Assembly: GCF_009193265.1 (NCBI RefSeq)
Contig: NZ_VZZZ01000004.1
Coordinates: 310,001 to 374,000, forward strand
Source of the DNA: Marinobacter changyiensis
Lineage (GTDB): Bacteria > Pseudomonadota > Gammaproteobacteria > Pseudomonadales > Oleiphilaceae
Reading direction: 5' to 3'
DNA: 64,000 nt
Part shown: piece by piece, positions 43,350-52,480 of the stretch
How the letters are laid out: every line of letters starts with the position of its first letter
Position numbering within the stretch: the stretch's first letter is position 1
The notes under the pieces: model-generated
What the model was told of the DNA's origin: nothing
Databases searched by the model: none
What the model saw: only the letters and a program-made list of their open reading frames with translations
Position numbers and translations under genes: made by a program

Positions 43350-43750
43350 ATTGCAGCATGCCGTTTCCCCGCCGCCCTTCAGCCGGCTTCACGCTGATCG
43401 AAGTTCTGATTGCCTTGTTGGTGTTCGGCCTTATTGCTGGCGCCGCGTCTGAAGTGGGCAGCCAGTACATCAACAGCTATGAGCGCATCCGTGATAAAAC
43501 CCTGGCCGCCTGGATTGCTGAAAATCGCATGAACGAATTACGACTCAGCGAAGAATTTCCAGGCGTCGGGGAGAACGCCAATGAGCTGGATTATGGCGAG
43601 TATCGCTGGCTCGTGATCTCGGAGGTGATTGATACAGAAGAGCCCACGATCCGCCGTGTGGAGGTCACTGTTGAGCGCTTTATGGGCATCGGCGATGAAT
43701 CCAGGCCGGTCCACACGCTCTCGGGCTTTATCGGAGAATTGGGCCGATGA
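43346..43750 (+). CDS. gspI: Type II minor pseudopilin GspI
   Basis: The product of 134 residues has AG-FTLIEVLIALLVFGLIAGA with the +5 Glu and the GspI core KTLAAWIAENRMNELR, then YRWLVISEVIDTEEPTIRRVEVTV. It is a minor pseudopilin that nucleates the I-J-K tip complex. GTG 43346 is favoured (it overlaps the gspH stop and AGGAG lies about 12 bases upstream); ATG 43313 and ATG 43358 are alternatives. It overlaps gspJ by 4 bases. Confidence 0.92.
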   Translation: MNCSMPFPRRPSAGFTLIEVLIALLVFGLIAGAASEVGSQYINSYERIRDKTLAAWIAENRMNELRLSEEFPGVGENANELDYGEYRWLVISEVIDTEEPTIRRVEVTVERFMGIGDESRPVHTLSGFIGELGR

Positions 43751-44520
43751 CTCATCCACCCAGGCTTCGCACGCAGTCCGGCTTCACTCTGATGGAAGTA
43801 TTGATTGCCGTCACGATCACGGCGGTCATAGGCCTTGGGGTCTGGCAGGTGATATCCAGTGTGATCATCTCACGGGACAGGGTTGACGAGGTAGCGACAG
43901 ACTTCGAGGGTTTACAGAAAGCATTTCTGCTGATGAGTCGGGATATTACCCAGGTGGTTAATCGTCCTGTGCGTAACATCTACGGTGATTTTGCTCCAGC
44001 CTTGAGCAGTCGGGACGATGCCTACGAGCTGGTAATGACCCGCCAGGGCTGGCGTAACCCCCTTGGTTCCAGGCGCAGCGAGCTGCAGCGCAGTGCCTAT
44101 GAATACACCGGGGAGGAACTGCGACGCCGGTATTGGGTGATGGTGGATCAAGGTCAGGAAGAAGAGAGCCGAGACCAGCTGTTGTTGTCAGACATCACGG
44201 AGTTCGAGATTCGTTTTATGAATGCCGAACGGGACTGGGTAGACGAGTGGCCGCCGGAAAACACGGACAGTACGGCAGGGGACGGTCAATCGAGTGCGCC
44301 CCGGCTGCCGTTGCCTCTGGGCATCGAAATATCCCTCACCCATGAGCGATTCGGAGAGCTGACGCGGCTTTATACACTGCCGGATTTCGACGTGGATGGA
44401 GCTCAGGGTGCGGTTGCGCAATTCAATCAGGAGCTCGAAACTCCGGCGGATGATTTGGAGGAAGAGCCAGGTGATGACACCTCGCAACCGCCTGCCGAGC
44501 AACCGGTGAACCCGCAATGA
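43747..44520 (+). CDS. gspJ: Type II minor pseudopilin GspJ
   Basis: The 257-residue pseudopilin has SG-FTLMEVLIAVTITAVIG at the N-terminus (+5 Glu), then the GspJ signature FLLMSRDITQVVNRPVRN and YELVMTRQGWRNPLG. The C-terminal end is acidic and low in complexity (PADDLEEEPGDDTSQPP), probably disordered. Its start ATGA overlaps the gspI stop, and its end overlaps the gspK start, so translation is coupled. Confidence 0.93.
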   Translation: MTHPPRLRTQSGFTLMEVLIAVTITAVIGLGVWQVISSVIISRDRVDEVATDFEGLQKAFLLMSRDITQVVNRPVRNIYGDFAPALSSRDDAYELVMTRQGWRNPLGSRRSELQRSAYEYTGEELRRRYWVMVDQGQEEESRDQLLLSDITEFEIRFMNAERDWVDEWPPENTDSTAGDGQSSAPRLPLPLGIEISLTHERFGELTRLYTLPDFDVDGAQGAVAQFNQELETPADDLEEEPGDDTSQPPAEQPVNPQ

Positions 44521-45518
44521 TGATGCCTCACCCAGGTGCTAGACAAAGCGGTGTTGCCCTGATTATGGTATTGCTGGCCATGACGTTGATTGTGATGCTG
44601 GCCACGGGAATGACAAAACACCAAAGCGTAAGGGTGTATAAGGCCGGTCACTACCTCGCCCAGAACCAGGGCTACAGCATCGCGTTGGGCGCGGAGGCCT
44701 TCGCAAAGCAGATTCTGTTCAGGGACTTCGAGGAAGACAAGGAAAACAACCTCTTTGTCGATAGTCCGGACGAGTTCTGGGCGCGATATTCCGCCTTGCT
44801 GCCGCTGGATGATGGCATTGTCGAGATTCAGGTCGACGATCTGGGGGGCCGGATCAATCTCAATGACCTGGTGGATTCATCCGGCGCGGTCAATGAGTTG
44901 GCTCGTGATCGCCTTGAGCAACTGTTTGTGGTGCTGGGCCTCACCAACCTCAACGTCAATGTAGTGATCGACTGGATTGACGCAAACGATCAGACGGTCA
45001 ATGCTTACGGCGCCGAAGACGGCCAGTACCTGATGCAGGATCCGCCGTATCGGGCGGCCAATCAGCCCTTTCAGAGTGTAAGTGAACTCAGGCTACTTGA
45101 AGGTATTACCGAGGAAGAATATCAGGCTTTGATGCCACACGTAGCAGCGCTGCCGGTGGCGGGGCTCGGTATCAATGTTAATATGGCGACCGGGCCGGTG
45201 TTGCAGTCGCTGCATGCTGAACTGACAGCAGCGCAGATCGAATCTGTGTTGTTGCAACGCCAGGAAGAAAGGTTTGAGAACATCCAGGATTTTCTGGCGT
45301 TACCGGAATTTGCCGGGCTGGGACTCAAGCCTCAGGGGCTTGTTCTTCAAACCCGATTTTTTGAGGTTGCCTCACGAATTACTTACGATGACCGCTCGGT
45401 AAACCTGGTTAGTACGGTGTTCCGCAGCCCAACCGGTGAGTTGTCAACCGTCAGCCGGGATACCGGCCAGAAGAACCGAATTACCAAAGAACGTTTCGGC
45501 GTTACTGAGGGTTCCTGA
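44517..45518 (+). CDS. gspK: Type II minor pseudopilin GspK
   Basis: The 333-residue protein has SG-VALIMVLLAMTLIVMLATG at the N-terminus. It lacks the +5 Glu, as expected for GspK, the tip pseudopilin. The large globular domain has the usual family blocks DLGGRINLNDLVDSSGAVN and NLNVNVVIDWIDANDQTV, with YRAANQPFQSVSELRLLEGI and NVNMATGPVLQSLH. It caps the pseudopilus and interacts with GspI and GspJ. Start ATG 44517 overlaps the gspJ stop. Confidence 0.93.
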   Translation: MMMPHPGARQSGVALIMVLLAMTLIVMLATGMTKHQSVRVYKAGHYLAQNQGYSIALGAEAFAKQILFRDFEEDKENNLFVDSPDEFWARYSALLPLDDGIVEIQVDDLGGRINLNDLVDSSGAVNELARDRLEQLFVVLGLTNLNVNVVIDWIDANDQTVNAYGAEDGQYLMQDPPYRAANQPFQSVSELRLLEGITEEEYQALMPHVAALPVAGLGINVNMATGPVLQSLHAELTAAQIESVLLQRQEERFENIQDFLALPEFAGLGLKPQGLVLQTRFFEVASRITYDDRSVNLVSTVFRSPTGELSTVSRDTGQKNRITKERFGVTEGS

Positions 45519-45536
45519 ACCAAGGACGTCACAGTT

Positions 45537-46841
45537 ATGTTTTACCGCCTTTATGTCCGGCCGGTACCACCGTTTGCGGACCTGATCAATGAACCCGAGA
45601 ACCAGATTTTCAACTGGGTGCTGGTCGATGCCAGTGGCGATGCGCAAGCTCAGGGAACCACCGATACCCGAGAGCACATCGAACAGACGCTGGCTCAGAA
45701 TGCGTTGGATCATGTTCGGCTGATCGGTTTGATCCCCGGAGAAGAAGTCTTGTTCTGTTTTGCGGATATTCCGGCAAAACAGGCCAGGTTTGTTCGCCAG
45801 GCGTTGCCGTTTGCTGTGGAAGAGCAGCTCGCGCAGGATATCAGCACAATGCATCTGGCTCTTGGCAACCGGGAAGACAAAGGTTTTCGGGTCGCCGCTA
45901 TTGATCATCAGAGGATGGGGCTGTGGTCGGAACTGTTCACCGACTGGTTTCATGCCCGGTTGGAGGCAATTTATCCGGATGCGTCTTTGCTTCCCGTCAG
46001 CGAGCATGACTGGGCAATTTGTCTCGACGGCGACAGCGCCTTGCTTTCAAACCAGCGCGGTGAGTGGCTGAAAATGCAGGTCGGAAACCTGATGATGTTC
46101 GCCGACACCCTGGCCATGCCGCCGGATGACGAGGTGGTAACACAAGTTCGGGTGGCGGCCTACGGTACCCGGGAGGATTTGCACGCCCAGGCTCCGGTAC
46201 TGAAAAACCTTCAGAGTTCTGGTCGCCTGGCGGTGAGTTTGCAGACCCTGGAGCTGATGCCGCTGGAATTGCTGGTACACGCCCACCATCATCATCTCTG
46301 TTCACCGATAAATCTGTGTCAGGGCACTTATGCCCTGAGCGGGGACGGCAACAGCACATTGCGGGCCTGGCGTCCGGCCATTGCAGTGGCATGCCTGTGG
46401 TTTTTACTGCAAGTTGGCGTGGAAGCCGGTATGGGTATTTATTACAACCAGCAGGCAGATGAGCTCCGTAACCAGGCTATGGCTATGTATCGGCAGGTGT
46501 TTCCCAACGATCGCCAGACTCATGCAGGAAATGTCCGGCGTGTTCTGGAAGGCCAACTCCGGCTCGCCCAACAGCAGGGCCCGAATGCGGATTTTCTGGC
46601 GTTAATGAAGCAGGCGGGGCATCAGTATTCCATCCTGCCAGGCAAGGAAAGCGTTGAATTCAATACGGTGAACTACAGCCGGTCCAGAGGGCAGCTTGTA
46701 GTCGATCTACGGGCAGACAGCTTCGCCAGGCTGAGCGCTCTTCGTAATGGCATTTCCGGTAGCGGACTGAACGCTGAAATTGGCTCAGTGGTAAACGAAT
46801 CCAGCGGTGCCCGTGGCCGCCTTACGATTTCAGGAGGCTGA
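45537..46841 (+). CDS. gspL: Type II secretion protein GspL
   Basis: The 434-residue bitopic protein has a cytoplasmic actin-like domain (residues 1-270) that binds GspE, a membrane helix (about 282-302, AIAVACLWFLLQVGVEAGMG) and a periplasmic ferredoxin-like domain at the end. Family blocks include LIPGEEVLFCFADIPAKQARFVRQALPF (first part) and SEHDWAICLDGDSALLSNQ. It forms a complex with GspM, encoded directly downstream (start one base after the gspL stop). Length is normal. Confidence 0.91.
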   Translation: MFYRLYVRPVPPFADLINEPENQIFNWVLVDASGDAQAQGTTDTREHIEQTLAQNALDHVRLIGLIPGEEVLFCFADIPAKQARFVRQALPFAVEEQLAQDISTMHLALGNREDKGFRVAAIDHQRMGLWSELFTDWFHARLEAIYPDASLLPVSEHDWAICLDGDSALLSNQRGEWLKMQVGNLMMFADTLAMPPDDEVVTQVRVAAYGTREDLHAQAPVLKNLQSSGRLAVSLQTLELMPLELLVHAHHHHLCSPINLCQGTYALSGDGNSTLRAWRPAIAVACLWFLLQVGVEAGMGIYYNQQADELRNQAMAMYRQVFPNDRQTHAGNVRRVLEGQLRLAQQQGPNADFLALMKQAGHQYSILPGKESVEFNTVNYSRSRGQLVVDLRADSFARLSALRNGISGSGLNAEIGSVVNESSGARGRLTISGG

Positions 46842-46842
46842 T

Positions 46843-47367
46843 ATGCTGGCCAAGCTCACTGAACATCCATCAGTCCAGAAACTGGTGGCCCAGTTTGATC
46901 AGTTGCCACGTCGGGATCAGCAGGCGTTAGTCGCTTTGACCGTCGCGGTTTTTCTGTTCATTATCTACTTCGCGATTTGGCGGCCAGTGTCCACCTTCCA
47001 TGATGAAGCCGCCAGCGCGCGGGAAAATGCTGCGGAGCTGGTTTCCTGGATGGAGGCCAACCGGAGCACTATTCAGCAGATCGCTGCCTCCGGAACGGAG
47101 TCTTCGACGCTTTCTGAAATTACCGACGGCCGTGCATTAATGTCCACGGTCACCCGCTCCGCCAGTGAAGCCGGGTTGTCTTTGCAGCGCTTCGAACCAA
47201 GCGGGGAGAATGGCATTCGGGTGTGGTTGGAAAATGCACCCTTCAGCCAGGTTGCACTATGGCTTGAAACATTGAATAACGAATACGGCATCGCCATTGA
47301 TCAGGCGGCAATGGACCGTGGCAATTCCCCAGGACAGGTGTCAGTAAGGCTGACACTGGAAATCTAA
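46843..47367 (+). CDS. gspM: Type II secretion protein GspM
   Basis: The 174-residue protein has a short cytoplasmic stretch, one membrane helix (about 26-46, ALVALTVAVFLFIIYFAIW) and a periplasmic domain ending with LMSTVTRSASEAGLSLQRFE and the GspM block VALWLETLNNEYGI. It pairs with GspL. ATG 46843 follows AGGAGG and begins one base after the gspL stop; the open extension to 46807 overlaps gspL. No gspN follows; the operon appears to end here. Confidence 0.91.
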   Translation: MLAKLTEHPSVQKLVAQFDQLPRRDQQALVALTVAVFLFIIYFAIWRPVSTFHDEAASARENAAELVSWMEANRSTIQQIAASGTESSTLSEITDGRALMSTVTRSASEAGLSLQRFEPSGENGIRVWLENAPFSQVALWLETLNNEYGIAIDQAAMDRGNSPGQVSVRLTLEI

Positions 47368-47413
47368 TTATTTAGGTGCGGTACCGAAAAAGCGCAGGCA
47401 GCGGAGCAAAGAC

Positions 47414-48082
47414 ATGGCACACGTAAATACTGACAAGAATAACAAAGCGGAACCCGTCGTCGTCAGGTTGGATCACACGGCTCTGAGCGAGGCCAAGTCC
47501 ATTCTTTATCAGGCCTACAGGCATGAACCGACGTTCCGCTATCTTTTCGACCATCGCCGCCCCGGTTATGACCAGCGCGTCCGGGCGACCATTCGCGAAT
47601 TGATCAGCCTGTACTTTGAGCTCCGGCAGGAGGCGGTCGGTATCATGTTGGACGATACGCTTGTGGCGGTAGCTTTTATTGGCGACCCGGAACTCCGGCT
47701 GAATCTGACTGATCAATTAAGCTGGCGCATTCGTATGGTGCTGACCACAGGCTTCTCTTCGACCCGTCGTTATCTTGATTACCACGAACAGATCAAGGCC
47801 TTGTTGCCGCAACCGCTTGCGCATCAGCTGCCTCTGATGGGTGTGCACCCCAAATATCAGAACCGTGGCCTCGGGCGGATGATTCTGGAGGCCGTGGAAC
47901 GGCTATGTGCCGAAAACTCCCGTGGTTCTGGGCTGGTTCTGGATACCGGCAACAGCCGTTACCTGCCGTTCTATGAGTCCATGGGATTTCGCAGCCTCGG
48001 CAAGATTCAGCTTGGTACTCACGAAGATTACGTATTGTTCCGTGAAGTTGGCCCCGTCATAAGCAAGGCGAGCTCAGCCTGA
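47414..48082 (+). CDS. GNAT-family N-acetyltransferase
   Basis: The 222-residue protein has the acetyl-CoA binding motif A: VHPKYQNRGLGRMILEAVERLC, with R/Q-x-x-G-x-G, then GLVLDTGNSRYLPFYESMGF, motif B. Substrate unknown; the broader family acetylates amino groups of small molecules or proteins. It follows gspM after 46 bases and precedes the glutathione reductase gene by 32 bases, so it may be transcribed with either. The N-terminal half (LDHTALSEAKSILYQAYRHE) is unremarkable for the family. Confidence 0.88.
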   Translation: MAHVNTDKNNKAEPVVVRLDHTALSEAKSILYQAYRHEPTFRYLFDHRRPGYDQRVRATIRELISLYFELRQEAVGIMLDDTLVAVAFIGDPELRLNLTDQLSWRIRMVLTTGFSSTRRYLDYHEQIKALLPQPLAHQLPLMGVHPKYQNRGLGRMILEAVERLCAENSRGSGLVLDTGNSRYLPFYESMGFRSLGKIQLGTHEDYVLFREVGPVISKASSA

Positions 48083-48114
48083 AGGGTCATCAAAAAGTAG
48101 TTTAAGGAGAAAAA

Positions 48115-49479
48115 GTGTCTGAGAACTTTGATTACGACCTGATTGTTATCGGTGCTGGTTCCGGCGGTGTTCGCCTGGCTCGCATGTCGGCCCAGCGCGG
48201 TGCCCGCGTTGCGATTATTGAATCCCGGTATCTGGGGGGCACCTGCGTTAATGTTGGCTGCGTGCCCAAAAAGCTGTTTGTTTACGGCTCCCATGTTCAT
48301 GAGGATATCGAAGATGCCGCCGGTTACGGCTGGAAAATACCGAAAGAAGACGTCTCCTTTGACTGGCCCACGCTGGTCGCCAACAAGAATGCCGAGATTG
48401 AGCGCCTGAACGGAATCTACCAGCGATTGCTGGAGAACGCCGGCGTTATCATTATTGAGGGCACCGCCTCGTGCCGGGATGCTCATACCGTCGTGGTTGG
48501 TGACCAGGCCTATACGGCTGAAAATATCACCATTGCCACCGGCGGCTGGCCGGTTACCCCCGATCTGCCGGGTAAAGAATGCATTCTGAGTTCCAATGAA
48601 ATGTTTTACCTGCCCCAGCTACCACGACAGGCCGTGGTTTGGGGCGGTGGTTACATTGCTGTTGAGTTCGCCGGCATCCTGGCGGGGCTCGGCGTTGAAA
48701 CCACGCTGATCTATCGGGGCGATCTGTTTTTGCGCGGGTTCGATGATGATGTGCGGCAATTTACCGCCACTGAACTGCGCAAAAAAGGTATCGATCTGAA
48801 GTTTGGTGTCACCATTGAATCAGTTCAGCTCGAAGGACCGCATTATCAGGTGGAGTTGTCTGACGGCACCTCCATTACCACCGGACTTGTGATGGCAGCC
48901 ACAGGCCGACGTGCGTTGATAGATGGGCTTGGCCTGGAGGAGTTAGGAGTTCAGTTGAATGCGTCTGGTCACATCGTGGTCGATGATCACTTTCAGACCG
49001 CCGTTCCATCCATTTCTGCGCTTGGGGACGTTATCGGCACTCCTCAGCTGACGCCGGTTGCGCTCGCCCAGGGCATGGTGCTTTCGCGCAGATTGTTTGG
49101 TGATGGTAAGGGTGAGATGGATTACCGCTGTATTCCAACCGCCGTGTTCTGCCAACCGAATATAGGCACCGTCGGGCTAACGGAATCGGAAGCTTGCCAG
49201 TCCCACGGCAAGCTCAGGATTTACCGGTCAGAGTTCAAACCCATGAAACACACCATGAGTGGCCGGGACGAGCGCAGCTTGATGAAACTGATTGTTGAGG
49301 ATGAGACCGACAAGGTTCTGGGCGCTCATATGGTAGGTCCCGATGCCGGAGAGATACTGCAGGGAATTGCAGTCGCCATGAAGGCAGGCGCAACCAAAGC
49401 TGATTTCGATAGCACCATCGGTATCCACCCAACGTCGGCGGAAGAATTCGTGACTATGCGTGAGCCCGTGGCAAGTTAA
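48115..49479 (+). CDS. gor: Glutathione-disulfide reductase
   Basis: At 454 residues this is a pyridine nucleotide-disulfide oxidoreductase with FAD site [17 protein letters not shown], redox pair [13 protein letters not shown] (Cys44 and Cys49), NADPH site [18 protein letters not shown], a second FAD contact [17 protein letters not shown] and the C-terminal [11 protein letters not shown] with the catalytic His and Glu. It regenerates reduced glutathione in the cytoplasm. The start is GTG at 48115 with AAGGAGA upstream. Its stop codon overlaps that of the convergent histidine kinase gene by 4 bases. Confidence 0.94.
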   Translation: MSENFDYDLIVIGAGSGGVRLARMSAQRGARVAIIESRYLGGTCVNVGCVPKKLFVYGSHVHEDIEDAAGYGWKIPKEDVSFDWPTLVANKNAEIERLNGIYQRLLENAGVIIIEGTASCRDAHTVVVGDQAYTAENITIATGGWPVTPDLPGKECILSSNEMFYLPQLPRQAVVWGGGYIAVEFAGILAGLGVETTLIYRGDLFLRGFDDDVRQFTATELRKKGIDLKFGVTIESVQLEGPHYQVELSDGTSITTGLVMAATGRRALIDGLGLEELGVQLNASGHIVVDDHFQTAVPSISALGDVIGTPQLTPVALAQGMVLSRRLFGDGKGEMDYRCIPTAVFCQPNIGTVGLTESEACQSHGKLRIYRSEFKPMKHTMSGRDERSLMKLIVEDETDKVLGAHMVGPDAGEILQGIAVAMKAGATKADFDSTIGIHPTSAEEFVTMREPVAS

Positions 49480-51440
49480 AGATGGAGCCATCGGCTCAGG
49501 ACGGTTCGCAAATTTTCCTTCCTGACCGGCTTTGCCAGGTAATCGTTCATTCCCGCTTCGTGGCAAGCGGCTTCGGTGTCTGGCAAAGCATCCGCGGTTA
49601 ACGCGATGATGGGGGTAAACCTGAGTCCGGTGGCAACCTCCCACTCACGAATGGAACGGGTAGCTTCAAATCCGTCCATTACCGGCATATGACAGTCCAT
49701 CAGGATAACCTCATAGTTATCCTGATTGGCCCGCACACGATCCAACGCCTGTTGGCCATTATCGACGGCGTCAGTTTCAAAACCCAGACGCGTCAACAGT
49801 GCCGTGGCTACACGCTGATTGACAGGATTATCTTCAACGACCAGGGCGCGGGCCGGCGAACGGTGTTCTGGGGCAGGGGCCGGCTCAGGTAGCAAGATCT
49901 TTCTCGCTGGTGGAGCGTCTATGGACTCGGCGATCTCGAATGGCAGTTCAAATCTGAAGGACGAGCCCATTCCAAGGTCCGTTTCCACCCGTATGTGACC
50001 GCCCATCAATTCCACCAGGCGCTGCACCAATGCCAGGCCAATGCCGGTACCCCCGTGTTGGCGGGAGTGGGAACTGTCCAGCTGCTCGAAGCTGTTGAAC
50101 ATTTCTTTCATTCTTTCGCTGGGAATACCGGCACCGGAATCCTTCACTTCGCAGTTCAGAATCATGCAGCCATCCTCCAGAGTCACCCATTCACTGGTGA
50201 TGGTAACGTCGCCTTCATCGGTAAACTTGATGGCGTTGTCCAGCAGGCATGCAATCACCTGTCTCAGCCGGGGTGCATCCCCGCGGACAAGGGCAGCCGG
50301 TTGCGGCCAGAGTCCCTCGAAATGTGCAGCCAGTGTCAGGCCCTGTTGATCGGCCGGGTGCCGGAACGTGGCCGTGCAATTTACGATCAGCTCCCTGAGA
50401 TCGAACTTCTGAAAATCAAGCACCAGTTTGCCCCGATCTACCCGGGAGAAGTCCAGAATGTCGCTTATAACGGTCAACAGATCCTCGGTGGACCGTCTCG
50501 CGGTGGTCAGGTAGTCCCGTTGTCGATCGGTCAATGGTTCTTCGGTGACCAGTTCAAGCATTGCGAGAACACCGTTAAGAGGGGTCCTTAGCTCATGGCT
50601 CATTACTGCCAGGAATTCGGATTTAGCCAGGTTGGCAGTCTCGGCCCGCTCCCGGGCATTTTCCGAGATTGCGAGCGTCTGGTCCCGAGAGACTTTCAGG
50701 TTAGCCAAATGTTCAGATAGCGCGTTGAGGTTCCGTTCCAGCTCCACAAATTCGGCAGATGTACCTCTGTGGCTGATCTGGGTCGGATGGTATTCCCGCC
50801 TCATCAGGTCTTGCACCCGCTTGGACAGCCCTCTGACGGGTTCTATGATGCGGGTAAGCATCTGGTTGACCACCAGGAGGGTAAAGACCAGCAAGGCCAT
50901 ACCCAGCCCCAGGGAGCTCCAGATAATATCGCTGCGTCGCACCTCCAGCCGGCGGTCCGATACGCCGACTTCAACGGTCCCCACCCGCAGGGCACCGGAA
51001 CCCAGGTTGTAATCGGGCTCGAGCCAGTCGATACGGTCATCACTTTGCATGGTCAAAGGTTGCTGGAGTATCTCGGATTCGAATATCTGGACGCGGTTTT
51101 CTACTTCGACTGCCTCATCGCCGTTCTCCCTTGAGGCAAAGCCGACCTGATTTCCCATGACATCGACCACACGGATCCATTCCACATCACTGCGTCGCAT
51201 GGATTGTTGCAGTATCTGGTCAAGTGCCTGTTCATTGCCGGAAACCACCGCGTACTCAACGGCAGGGCCAAGGTTGTCCGCAAGCACCTGGCTGCTGTTG
51301 TAAATGTCTTTTCTGGCGTCATCCAGTCTGGCTGACGTGAAAAATGTCATCAGTACCAGAAACATCACGATCGCCGGTAGAGCCCCCAGCCAAAGTAACT
51401 GACGACTGAGAGAACGGCGGCCCCGGTTAGTCGGCGTCAT
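49476..51440 (-). CDS. Hybrid sensor histidine kinase with HAMP and receiver domains
   Basis: The 654-residue protein has two membrane helices (about 15-35 and 173-195) around an extracytoplasmic region, a HAMP domain (about 196-250), HisKA with [10 protein letters not shown] (His282), HATPase with [12 protein letters not shown] and [10 protein letters not shown] plus [12 protein letters not shown], and a C-terminal receiver with [16 protein letters not shown] (Asp about 582) and [10 protein letters not shown]. It lacks a phosphotransfer domain, so phosphate must pass to another HPt protein. It is third in an operon after a TonB receptor and a binding-protein-like gene, which suggests it senses what those proteins detect. 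Confidence 0.92.
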   Translation of the reverse strand: MTPTNRGRRSLSRQLLWLGALPAIVMFLVLMTFFTSARLDDARKDIYNSSQVLADNLGPAVEYAVVSGNEQALDQILQQSMRRSDVEWIRVVDVMGNQVGFASRENGDEAVEVENRVQIFESEILQQPLTMQSDDRIDWLEPDYNLGSGALRVGTVEVGVSDRRLEVRRSDIIWSSLGLGMALLVFTLLVVNQMLTRIIEPVRGLSKRVQDLMRREYHPTQISHRGTSAEFVELERNLNALSEHLANLKVSRDQTLAISENARERAETANLAKSEFLAVMSHELRTPLNGVLAMLELVTEEPLTDRQRDYLTTARRSTEDLLTVISDILDFSRVDRGKLVLDFQKFDLRELIVNCTATFRHPADQQGLTLAAHFEGLWPQPAALVRGDAPRLRQVIACLLDNAIKFTDEGDVTITSEWVTLEDGCMILNCEVKDSGAGIPSERMKEMFNSFEQLDSSHSRQHGGTGIGLALVQRLVELMGGHIRVETDLGMGSSFRFELPFEIAESIDAPPARKILLPEPAPAPEHRSPARALVVEDNPVNQRVATALLTRLGFETDAVDNGQQALDRVRANQDNYEVILMDCHMPVMDGFEATRSIREWEVATGLRFTPIIALTADALPDTEAACHEAGMNDYLAKPVRKENLRTVLSRWLHL

Positions 51441-52432
51441 TGAGGAACTCCTTGCGACAGCTCACTGAGCCGCTCTTTCAAGCGGGCTTCAAGGGTGCCC
51501 GGGGCTGGCACGGGAATGTTCAGGGAACGGGCAACCTGATCGTTGACCGCAACGGCGAAATCCTGAGGGTAGGCCGGGGGCAATAAACTCCCCGTGGCCC
51601 TGTATACTGCTATTTGCTCGCCGACATCAGCAGCAACGATGGGGAGTGGGATGTATGTTGAAGCCAGCGCCCCCGCCCGGACAAAGGCACGATCCGGACC
51701 GATGACAATTCTGTTTCTACGATAGGCGGTCAACAGAATGTGCTTGATTGTTCTCGGGTTAAAAATCATTTCGTCCGGGGCCGCCAAAAGAAAATCGCCA
51801 TAGCTCAGGGCCCTGGACAAGGTGGGAATCAATGCATCATTACTGTCGACGGGAAATACTCGTAACTCGAGGCTGAACCGCGCCAGTGATTCAATCAACG
51901 AATCGTAGGTTGCTTCCATACCGGGCCGGGCCAGCGCTGCAATGCGTGTGGCCTGGGGTAGAATCAGGTGACCAAGAAGAGCTTGCTGGAGCAAGGGCAA
52001 ATCATTGTAAATGGCAGATCTGACCCCGCCCGGTCGGTCCCGATAACCGGAGAATTGGGCTTCACTGATCATCAGGGCCAGTGTTGGCGGGCTCGGCCGT
52101 TGCTGCTGTATTTGACTTAGTGCACTGGAACCCAGGGTAATCACGAGGGCATCGGGCCGGGCAAGGCTGCGATCCTCGGTATAGGTTCTGATATCGGCAC
52201 CATCTCCGATTTCGCGGCTAAGCAGACTGATGAAGTGTGCGTTAAATGCGGTATTGGCGGAACCGGCGACCAGAATGGGGGTTTCCGCCAATCCGGTGTT
52301 GCTGTCATTGCCGGAGTCCTGGGCTACGACGGGCTGTGGGCTGATCAGTAACGAGCAGATAATCAACCAGACCAGCCAGGTCAGCCAGTCCCATTTCGCC
52401 TGTGGTGGGAACTCATTAAACGCTCGAATCAT
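51437..52432 (-). CDS. Periplasmic binding-protein-like protein (ABC-substrate-binding fold)
   Basis: The 331-residue protein begins with a signal peptide (membrane stretch WLTWLVWLIICSLLISPQPV, likely cleaved after VVAQ). The rest looks like a type 1 periplasmic binding fold: ILVAGSANTAFNAHFISLL, LARPDALVITLGSSAL and RIAALARPGMEATYDSLIES. There is no partner ABC permease. Its position between a TonB-dependent receptor and a hybrid histidine kinase suggests a periplasmic ligand-sensing role. The stop overlaps the kinase start by 4 bases. Confidence 0.8.
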   Translation of the reverse strand: MIRAFNEFPPQAKWDWLTWLVWLIICSLLISPQPVVAQDSGNDSNTGLAETPILVAGSANTAFNAHFISLLSREIGDGADIRTYTEDRSLARPDALVITLGSSALSQIQQQRPSPPTLALMISEAQFSGYRDRPGGVRSAIYNDLPLLQQALLGHLILPQATRIAALARPGMEATYDSLIESLARFSLELRVFPVDSNDALIPTLSRALSYGDFLLAAPDEMIFNPRTIKHILLTAYRRNRIVIGPDRAFVRAGALASTYIPLPIVAADVGEQIAVYRATGSLLPPAYPQDFAVAVNDQVARSLNIPVPAPGTLEARLKERLSELSQGVPQ

Positions 52433-52480
52433 ACCAGCCCTGGTTTGGTCTCCGGTTTTTCATAAGCGGCATGGACGCTT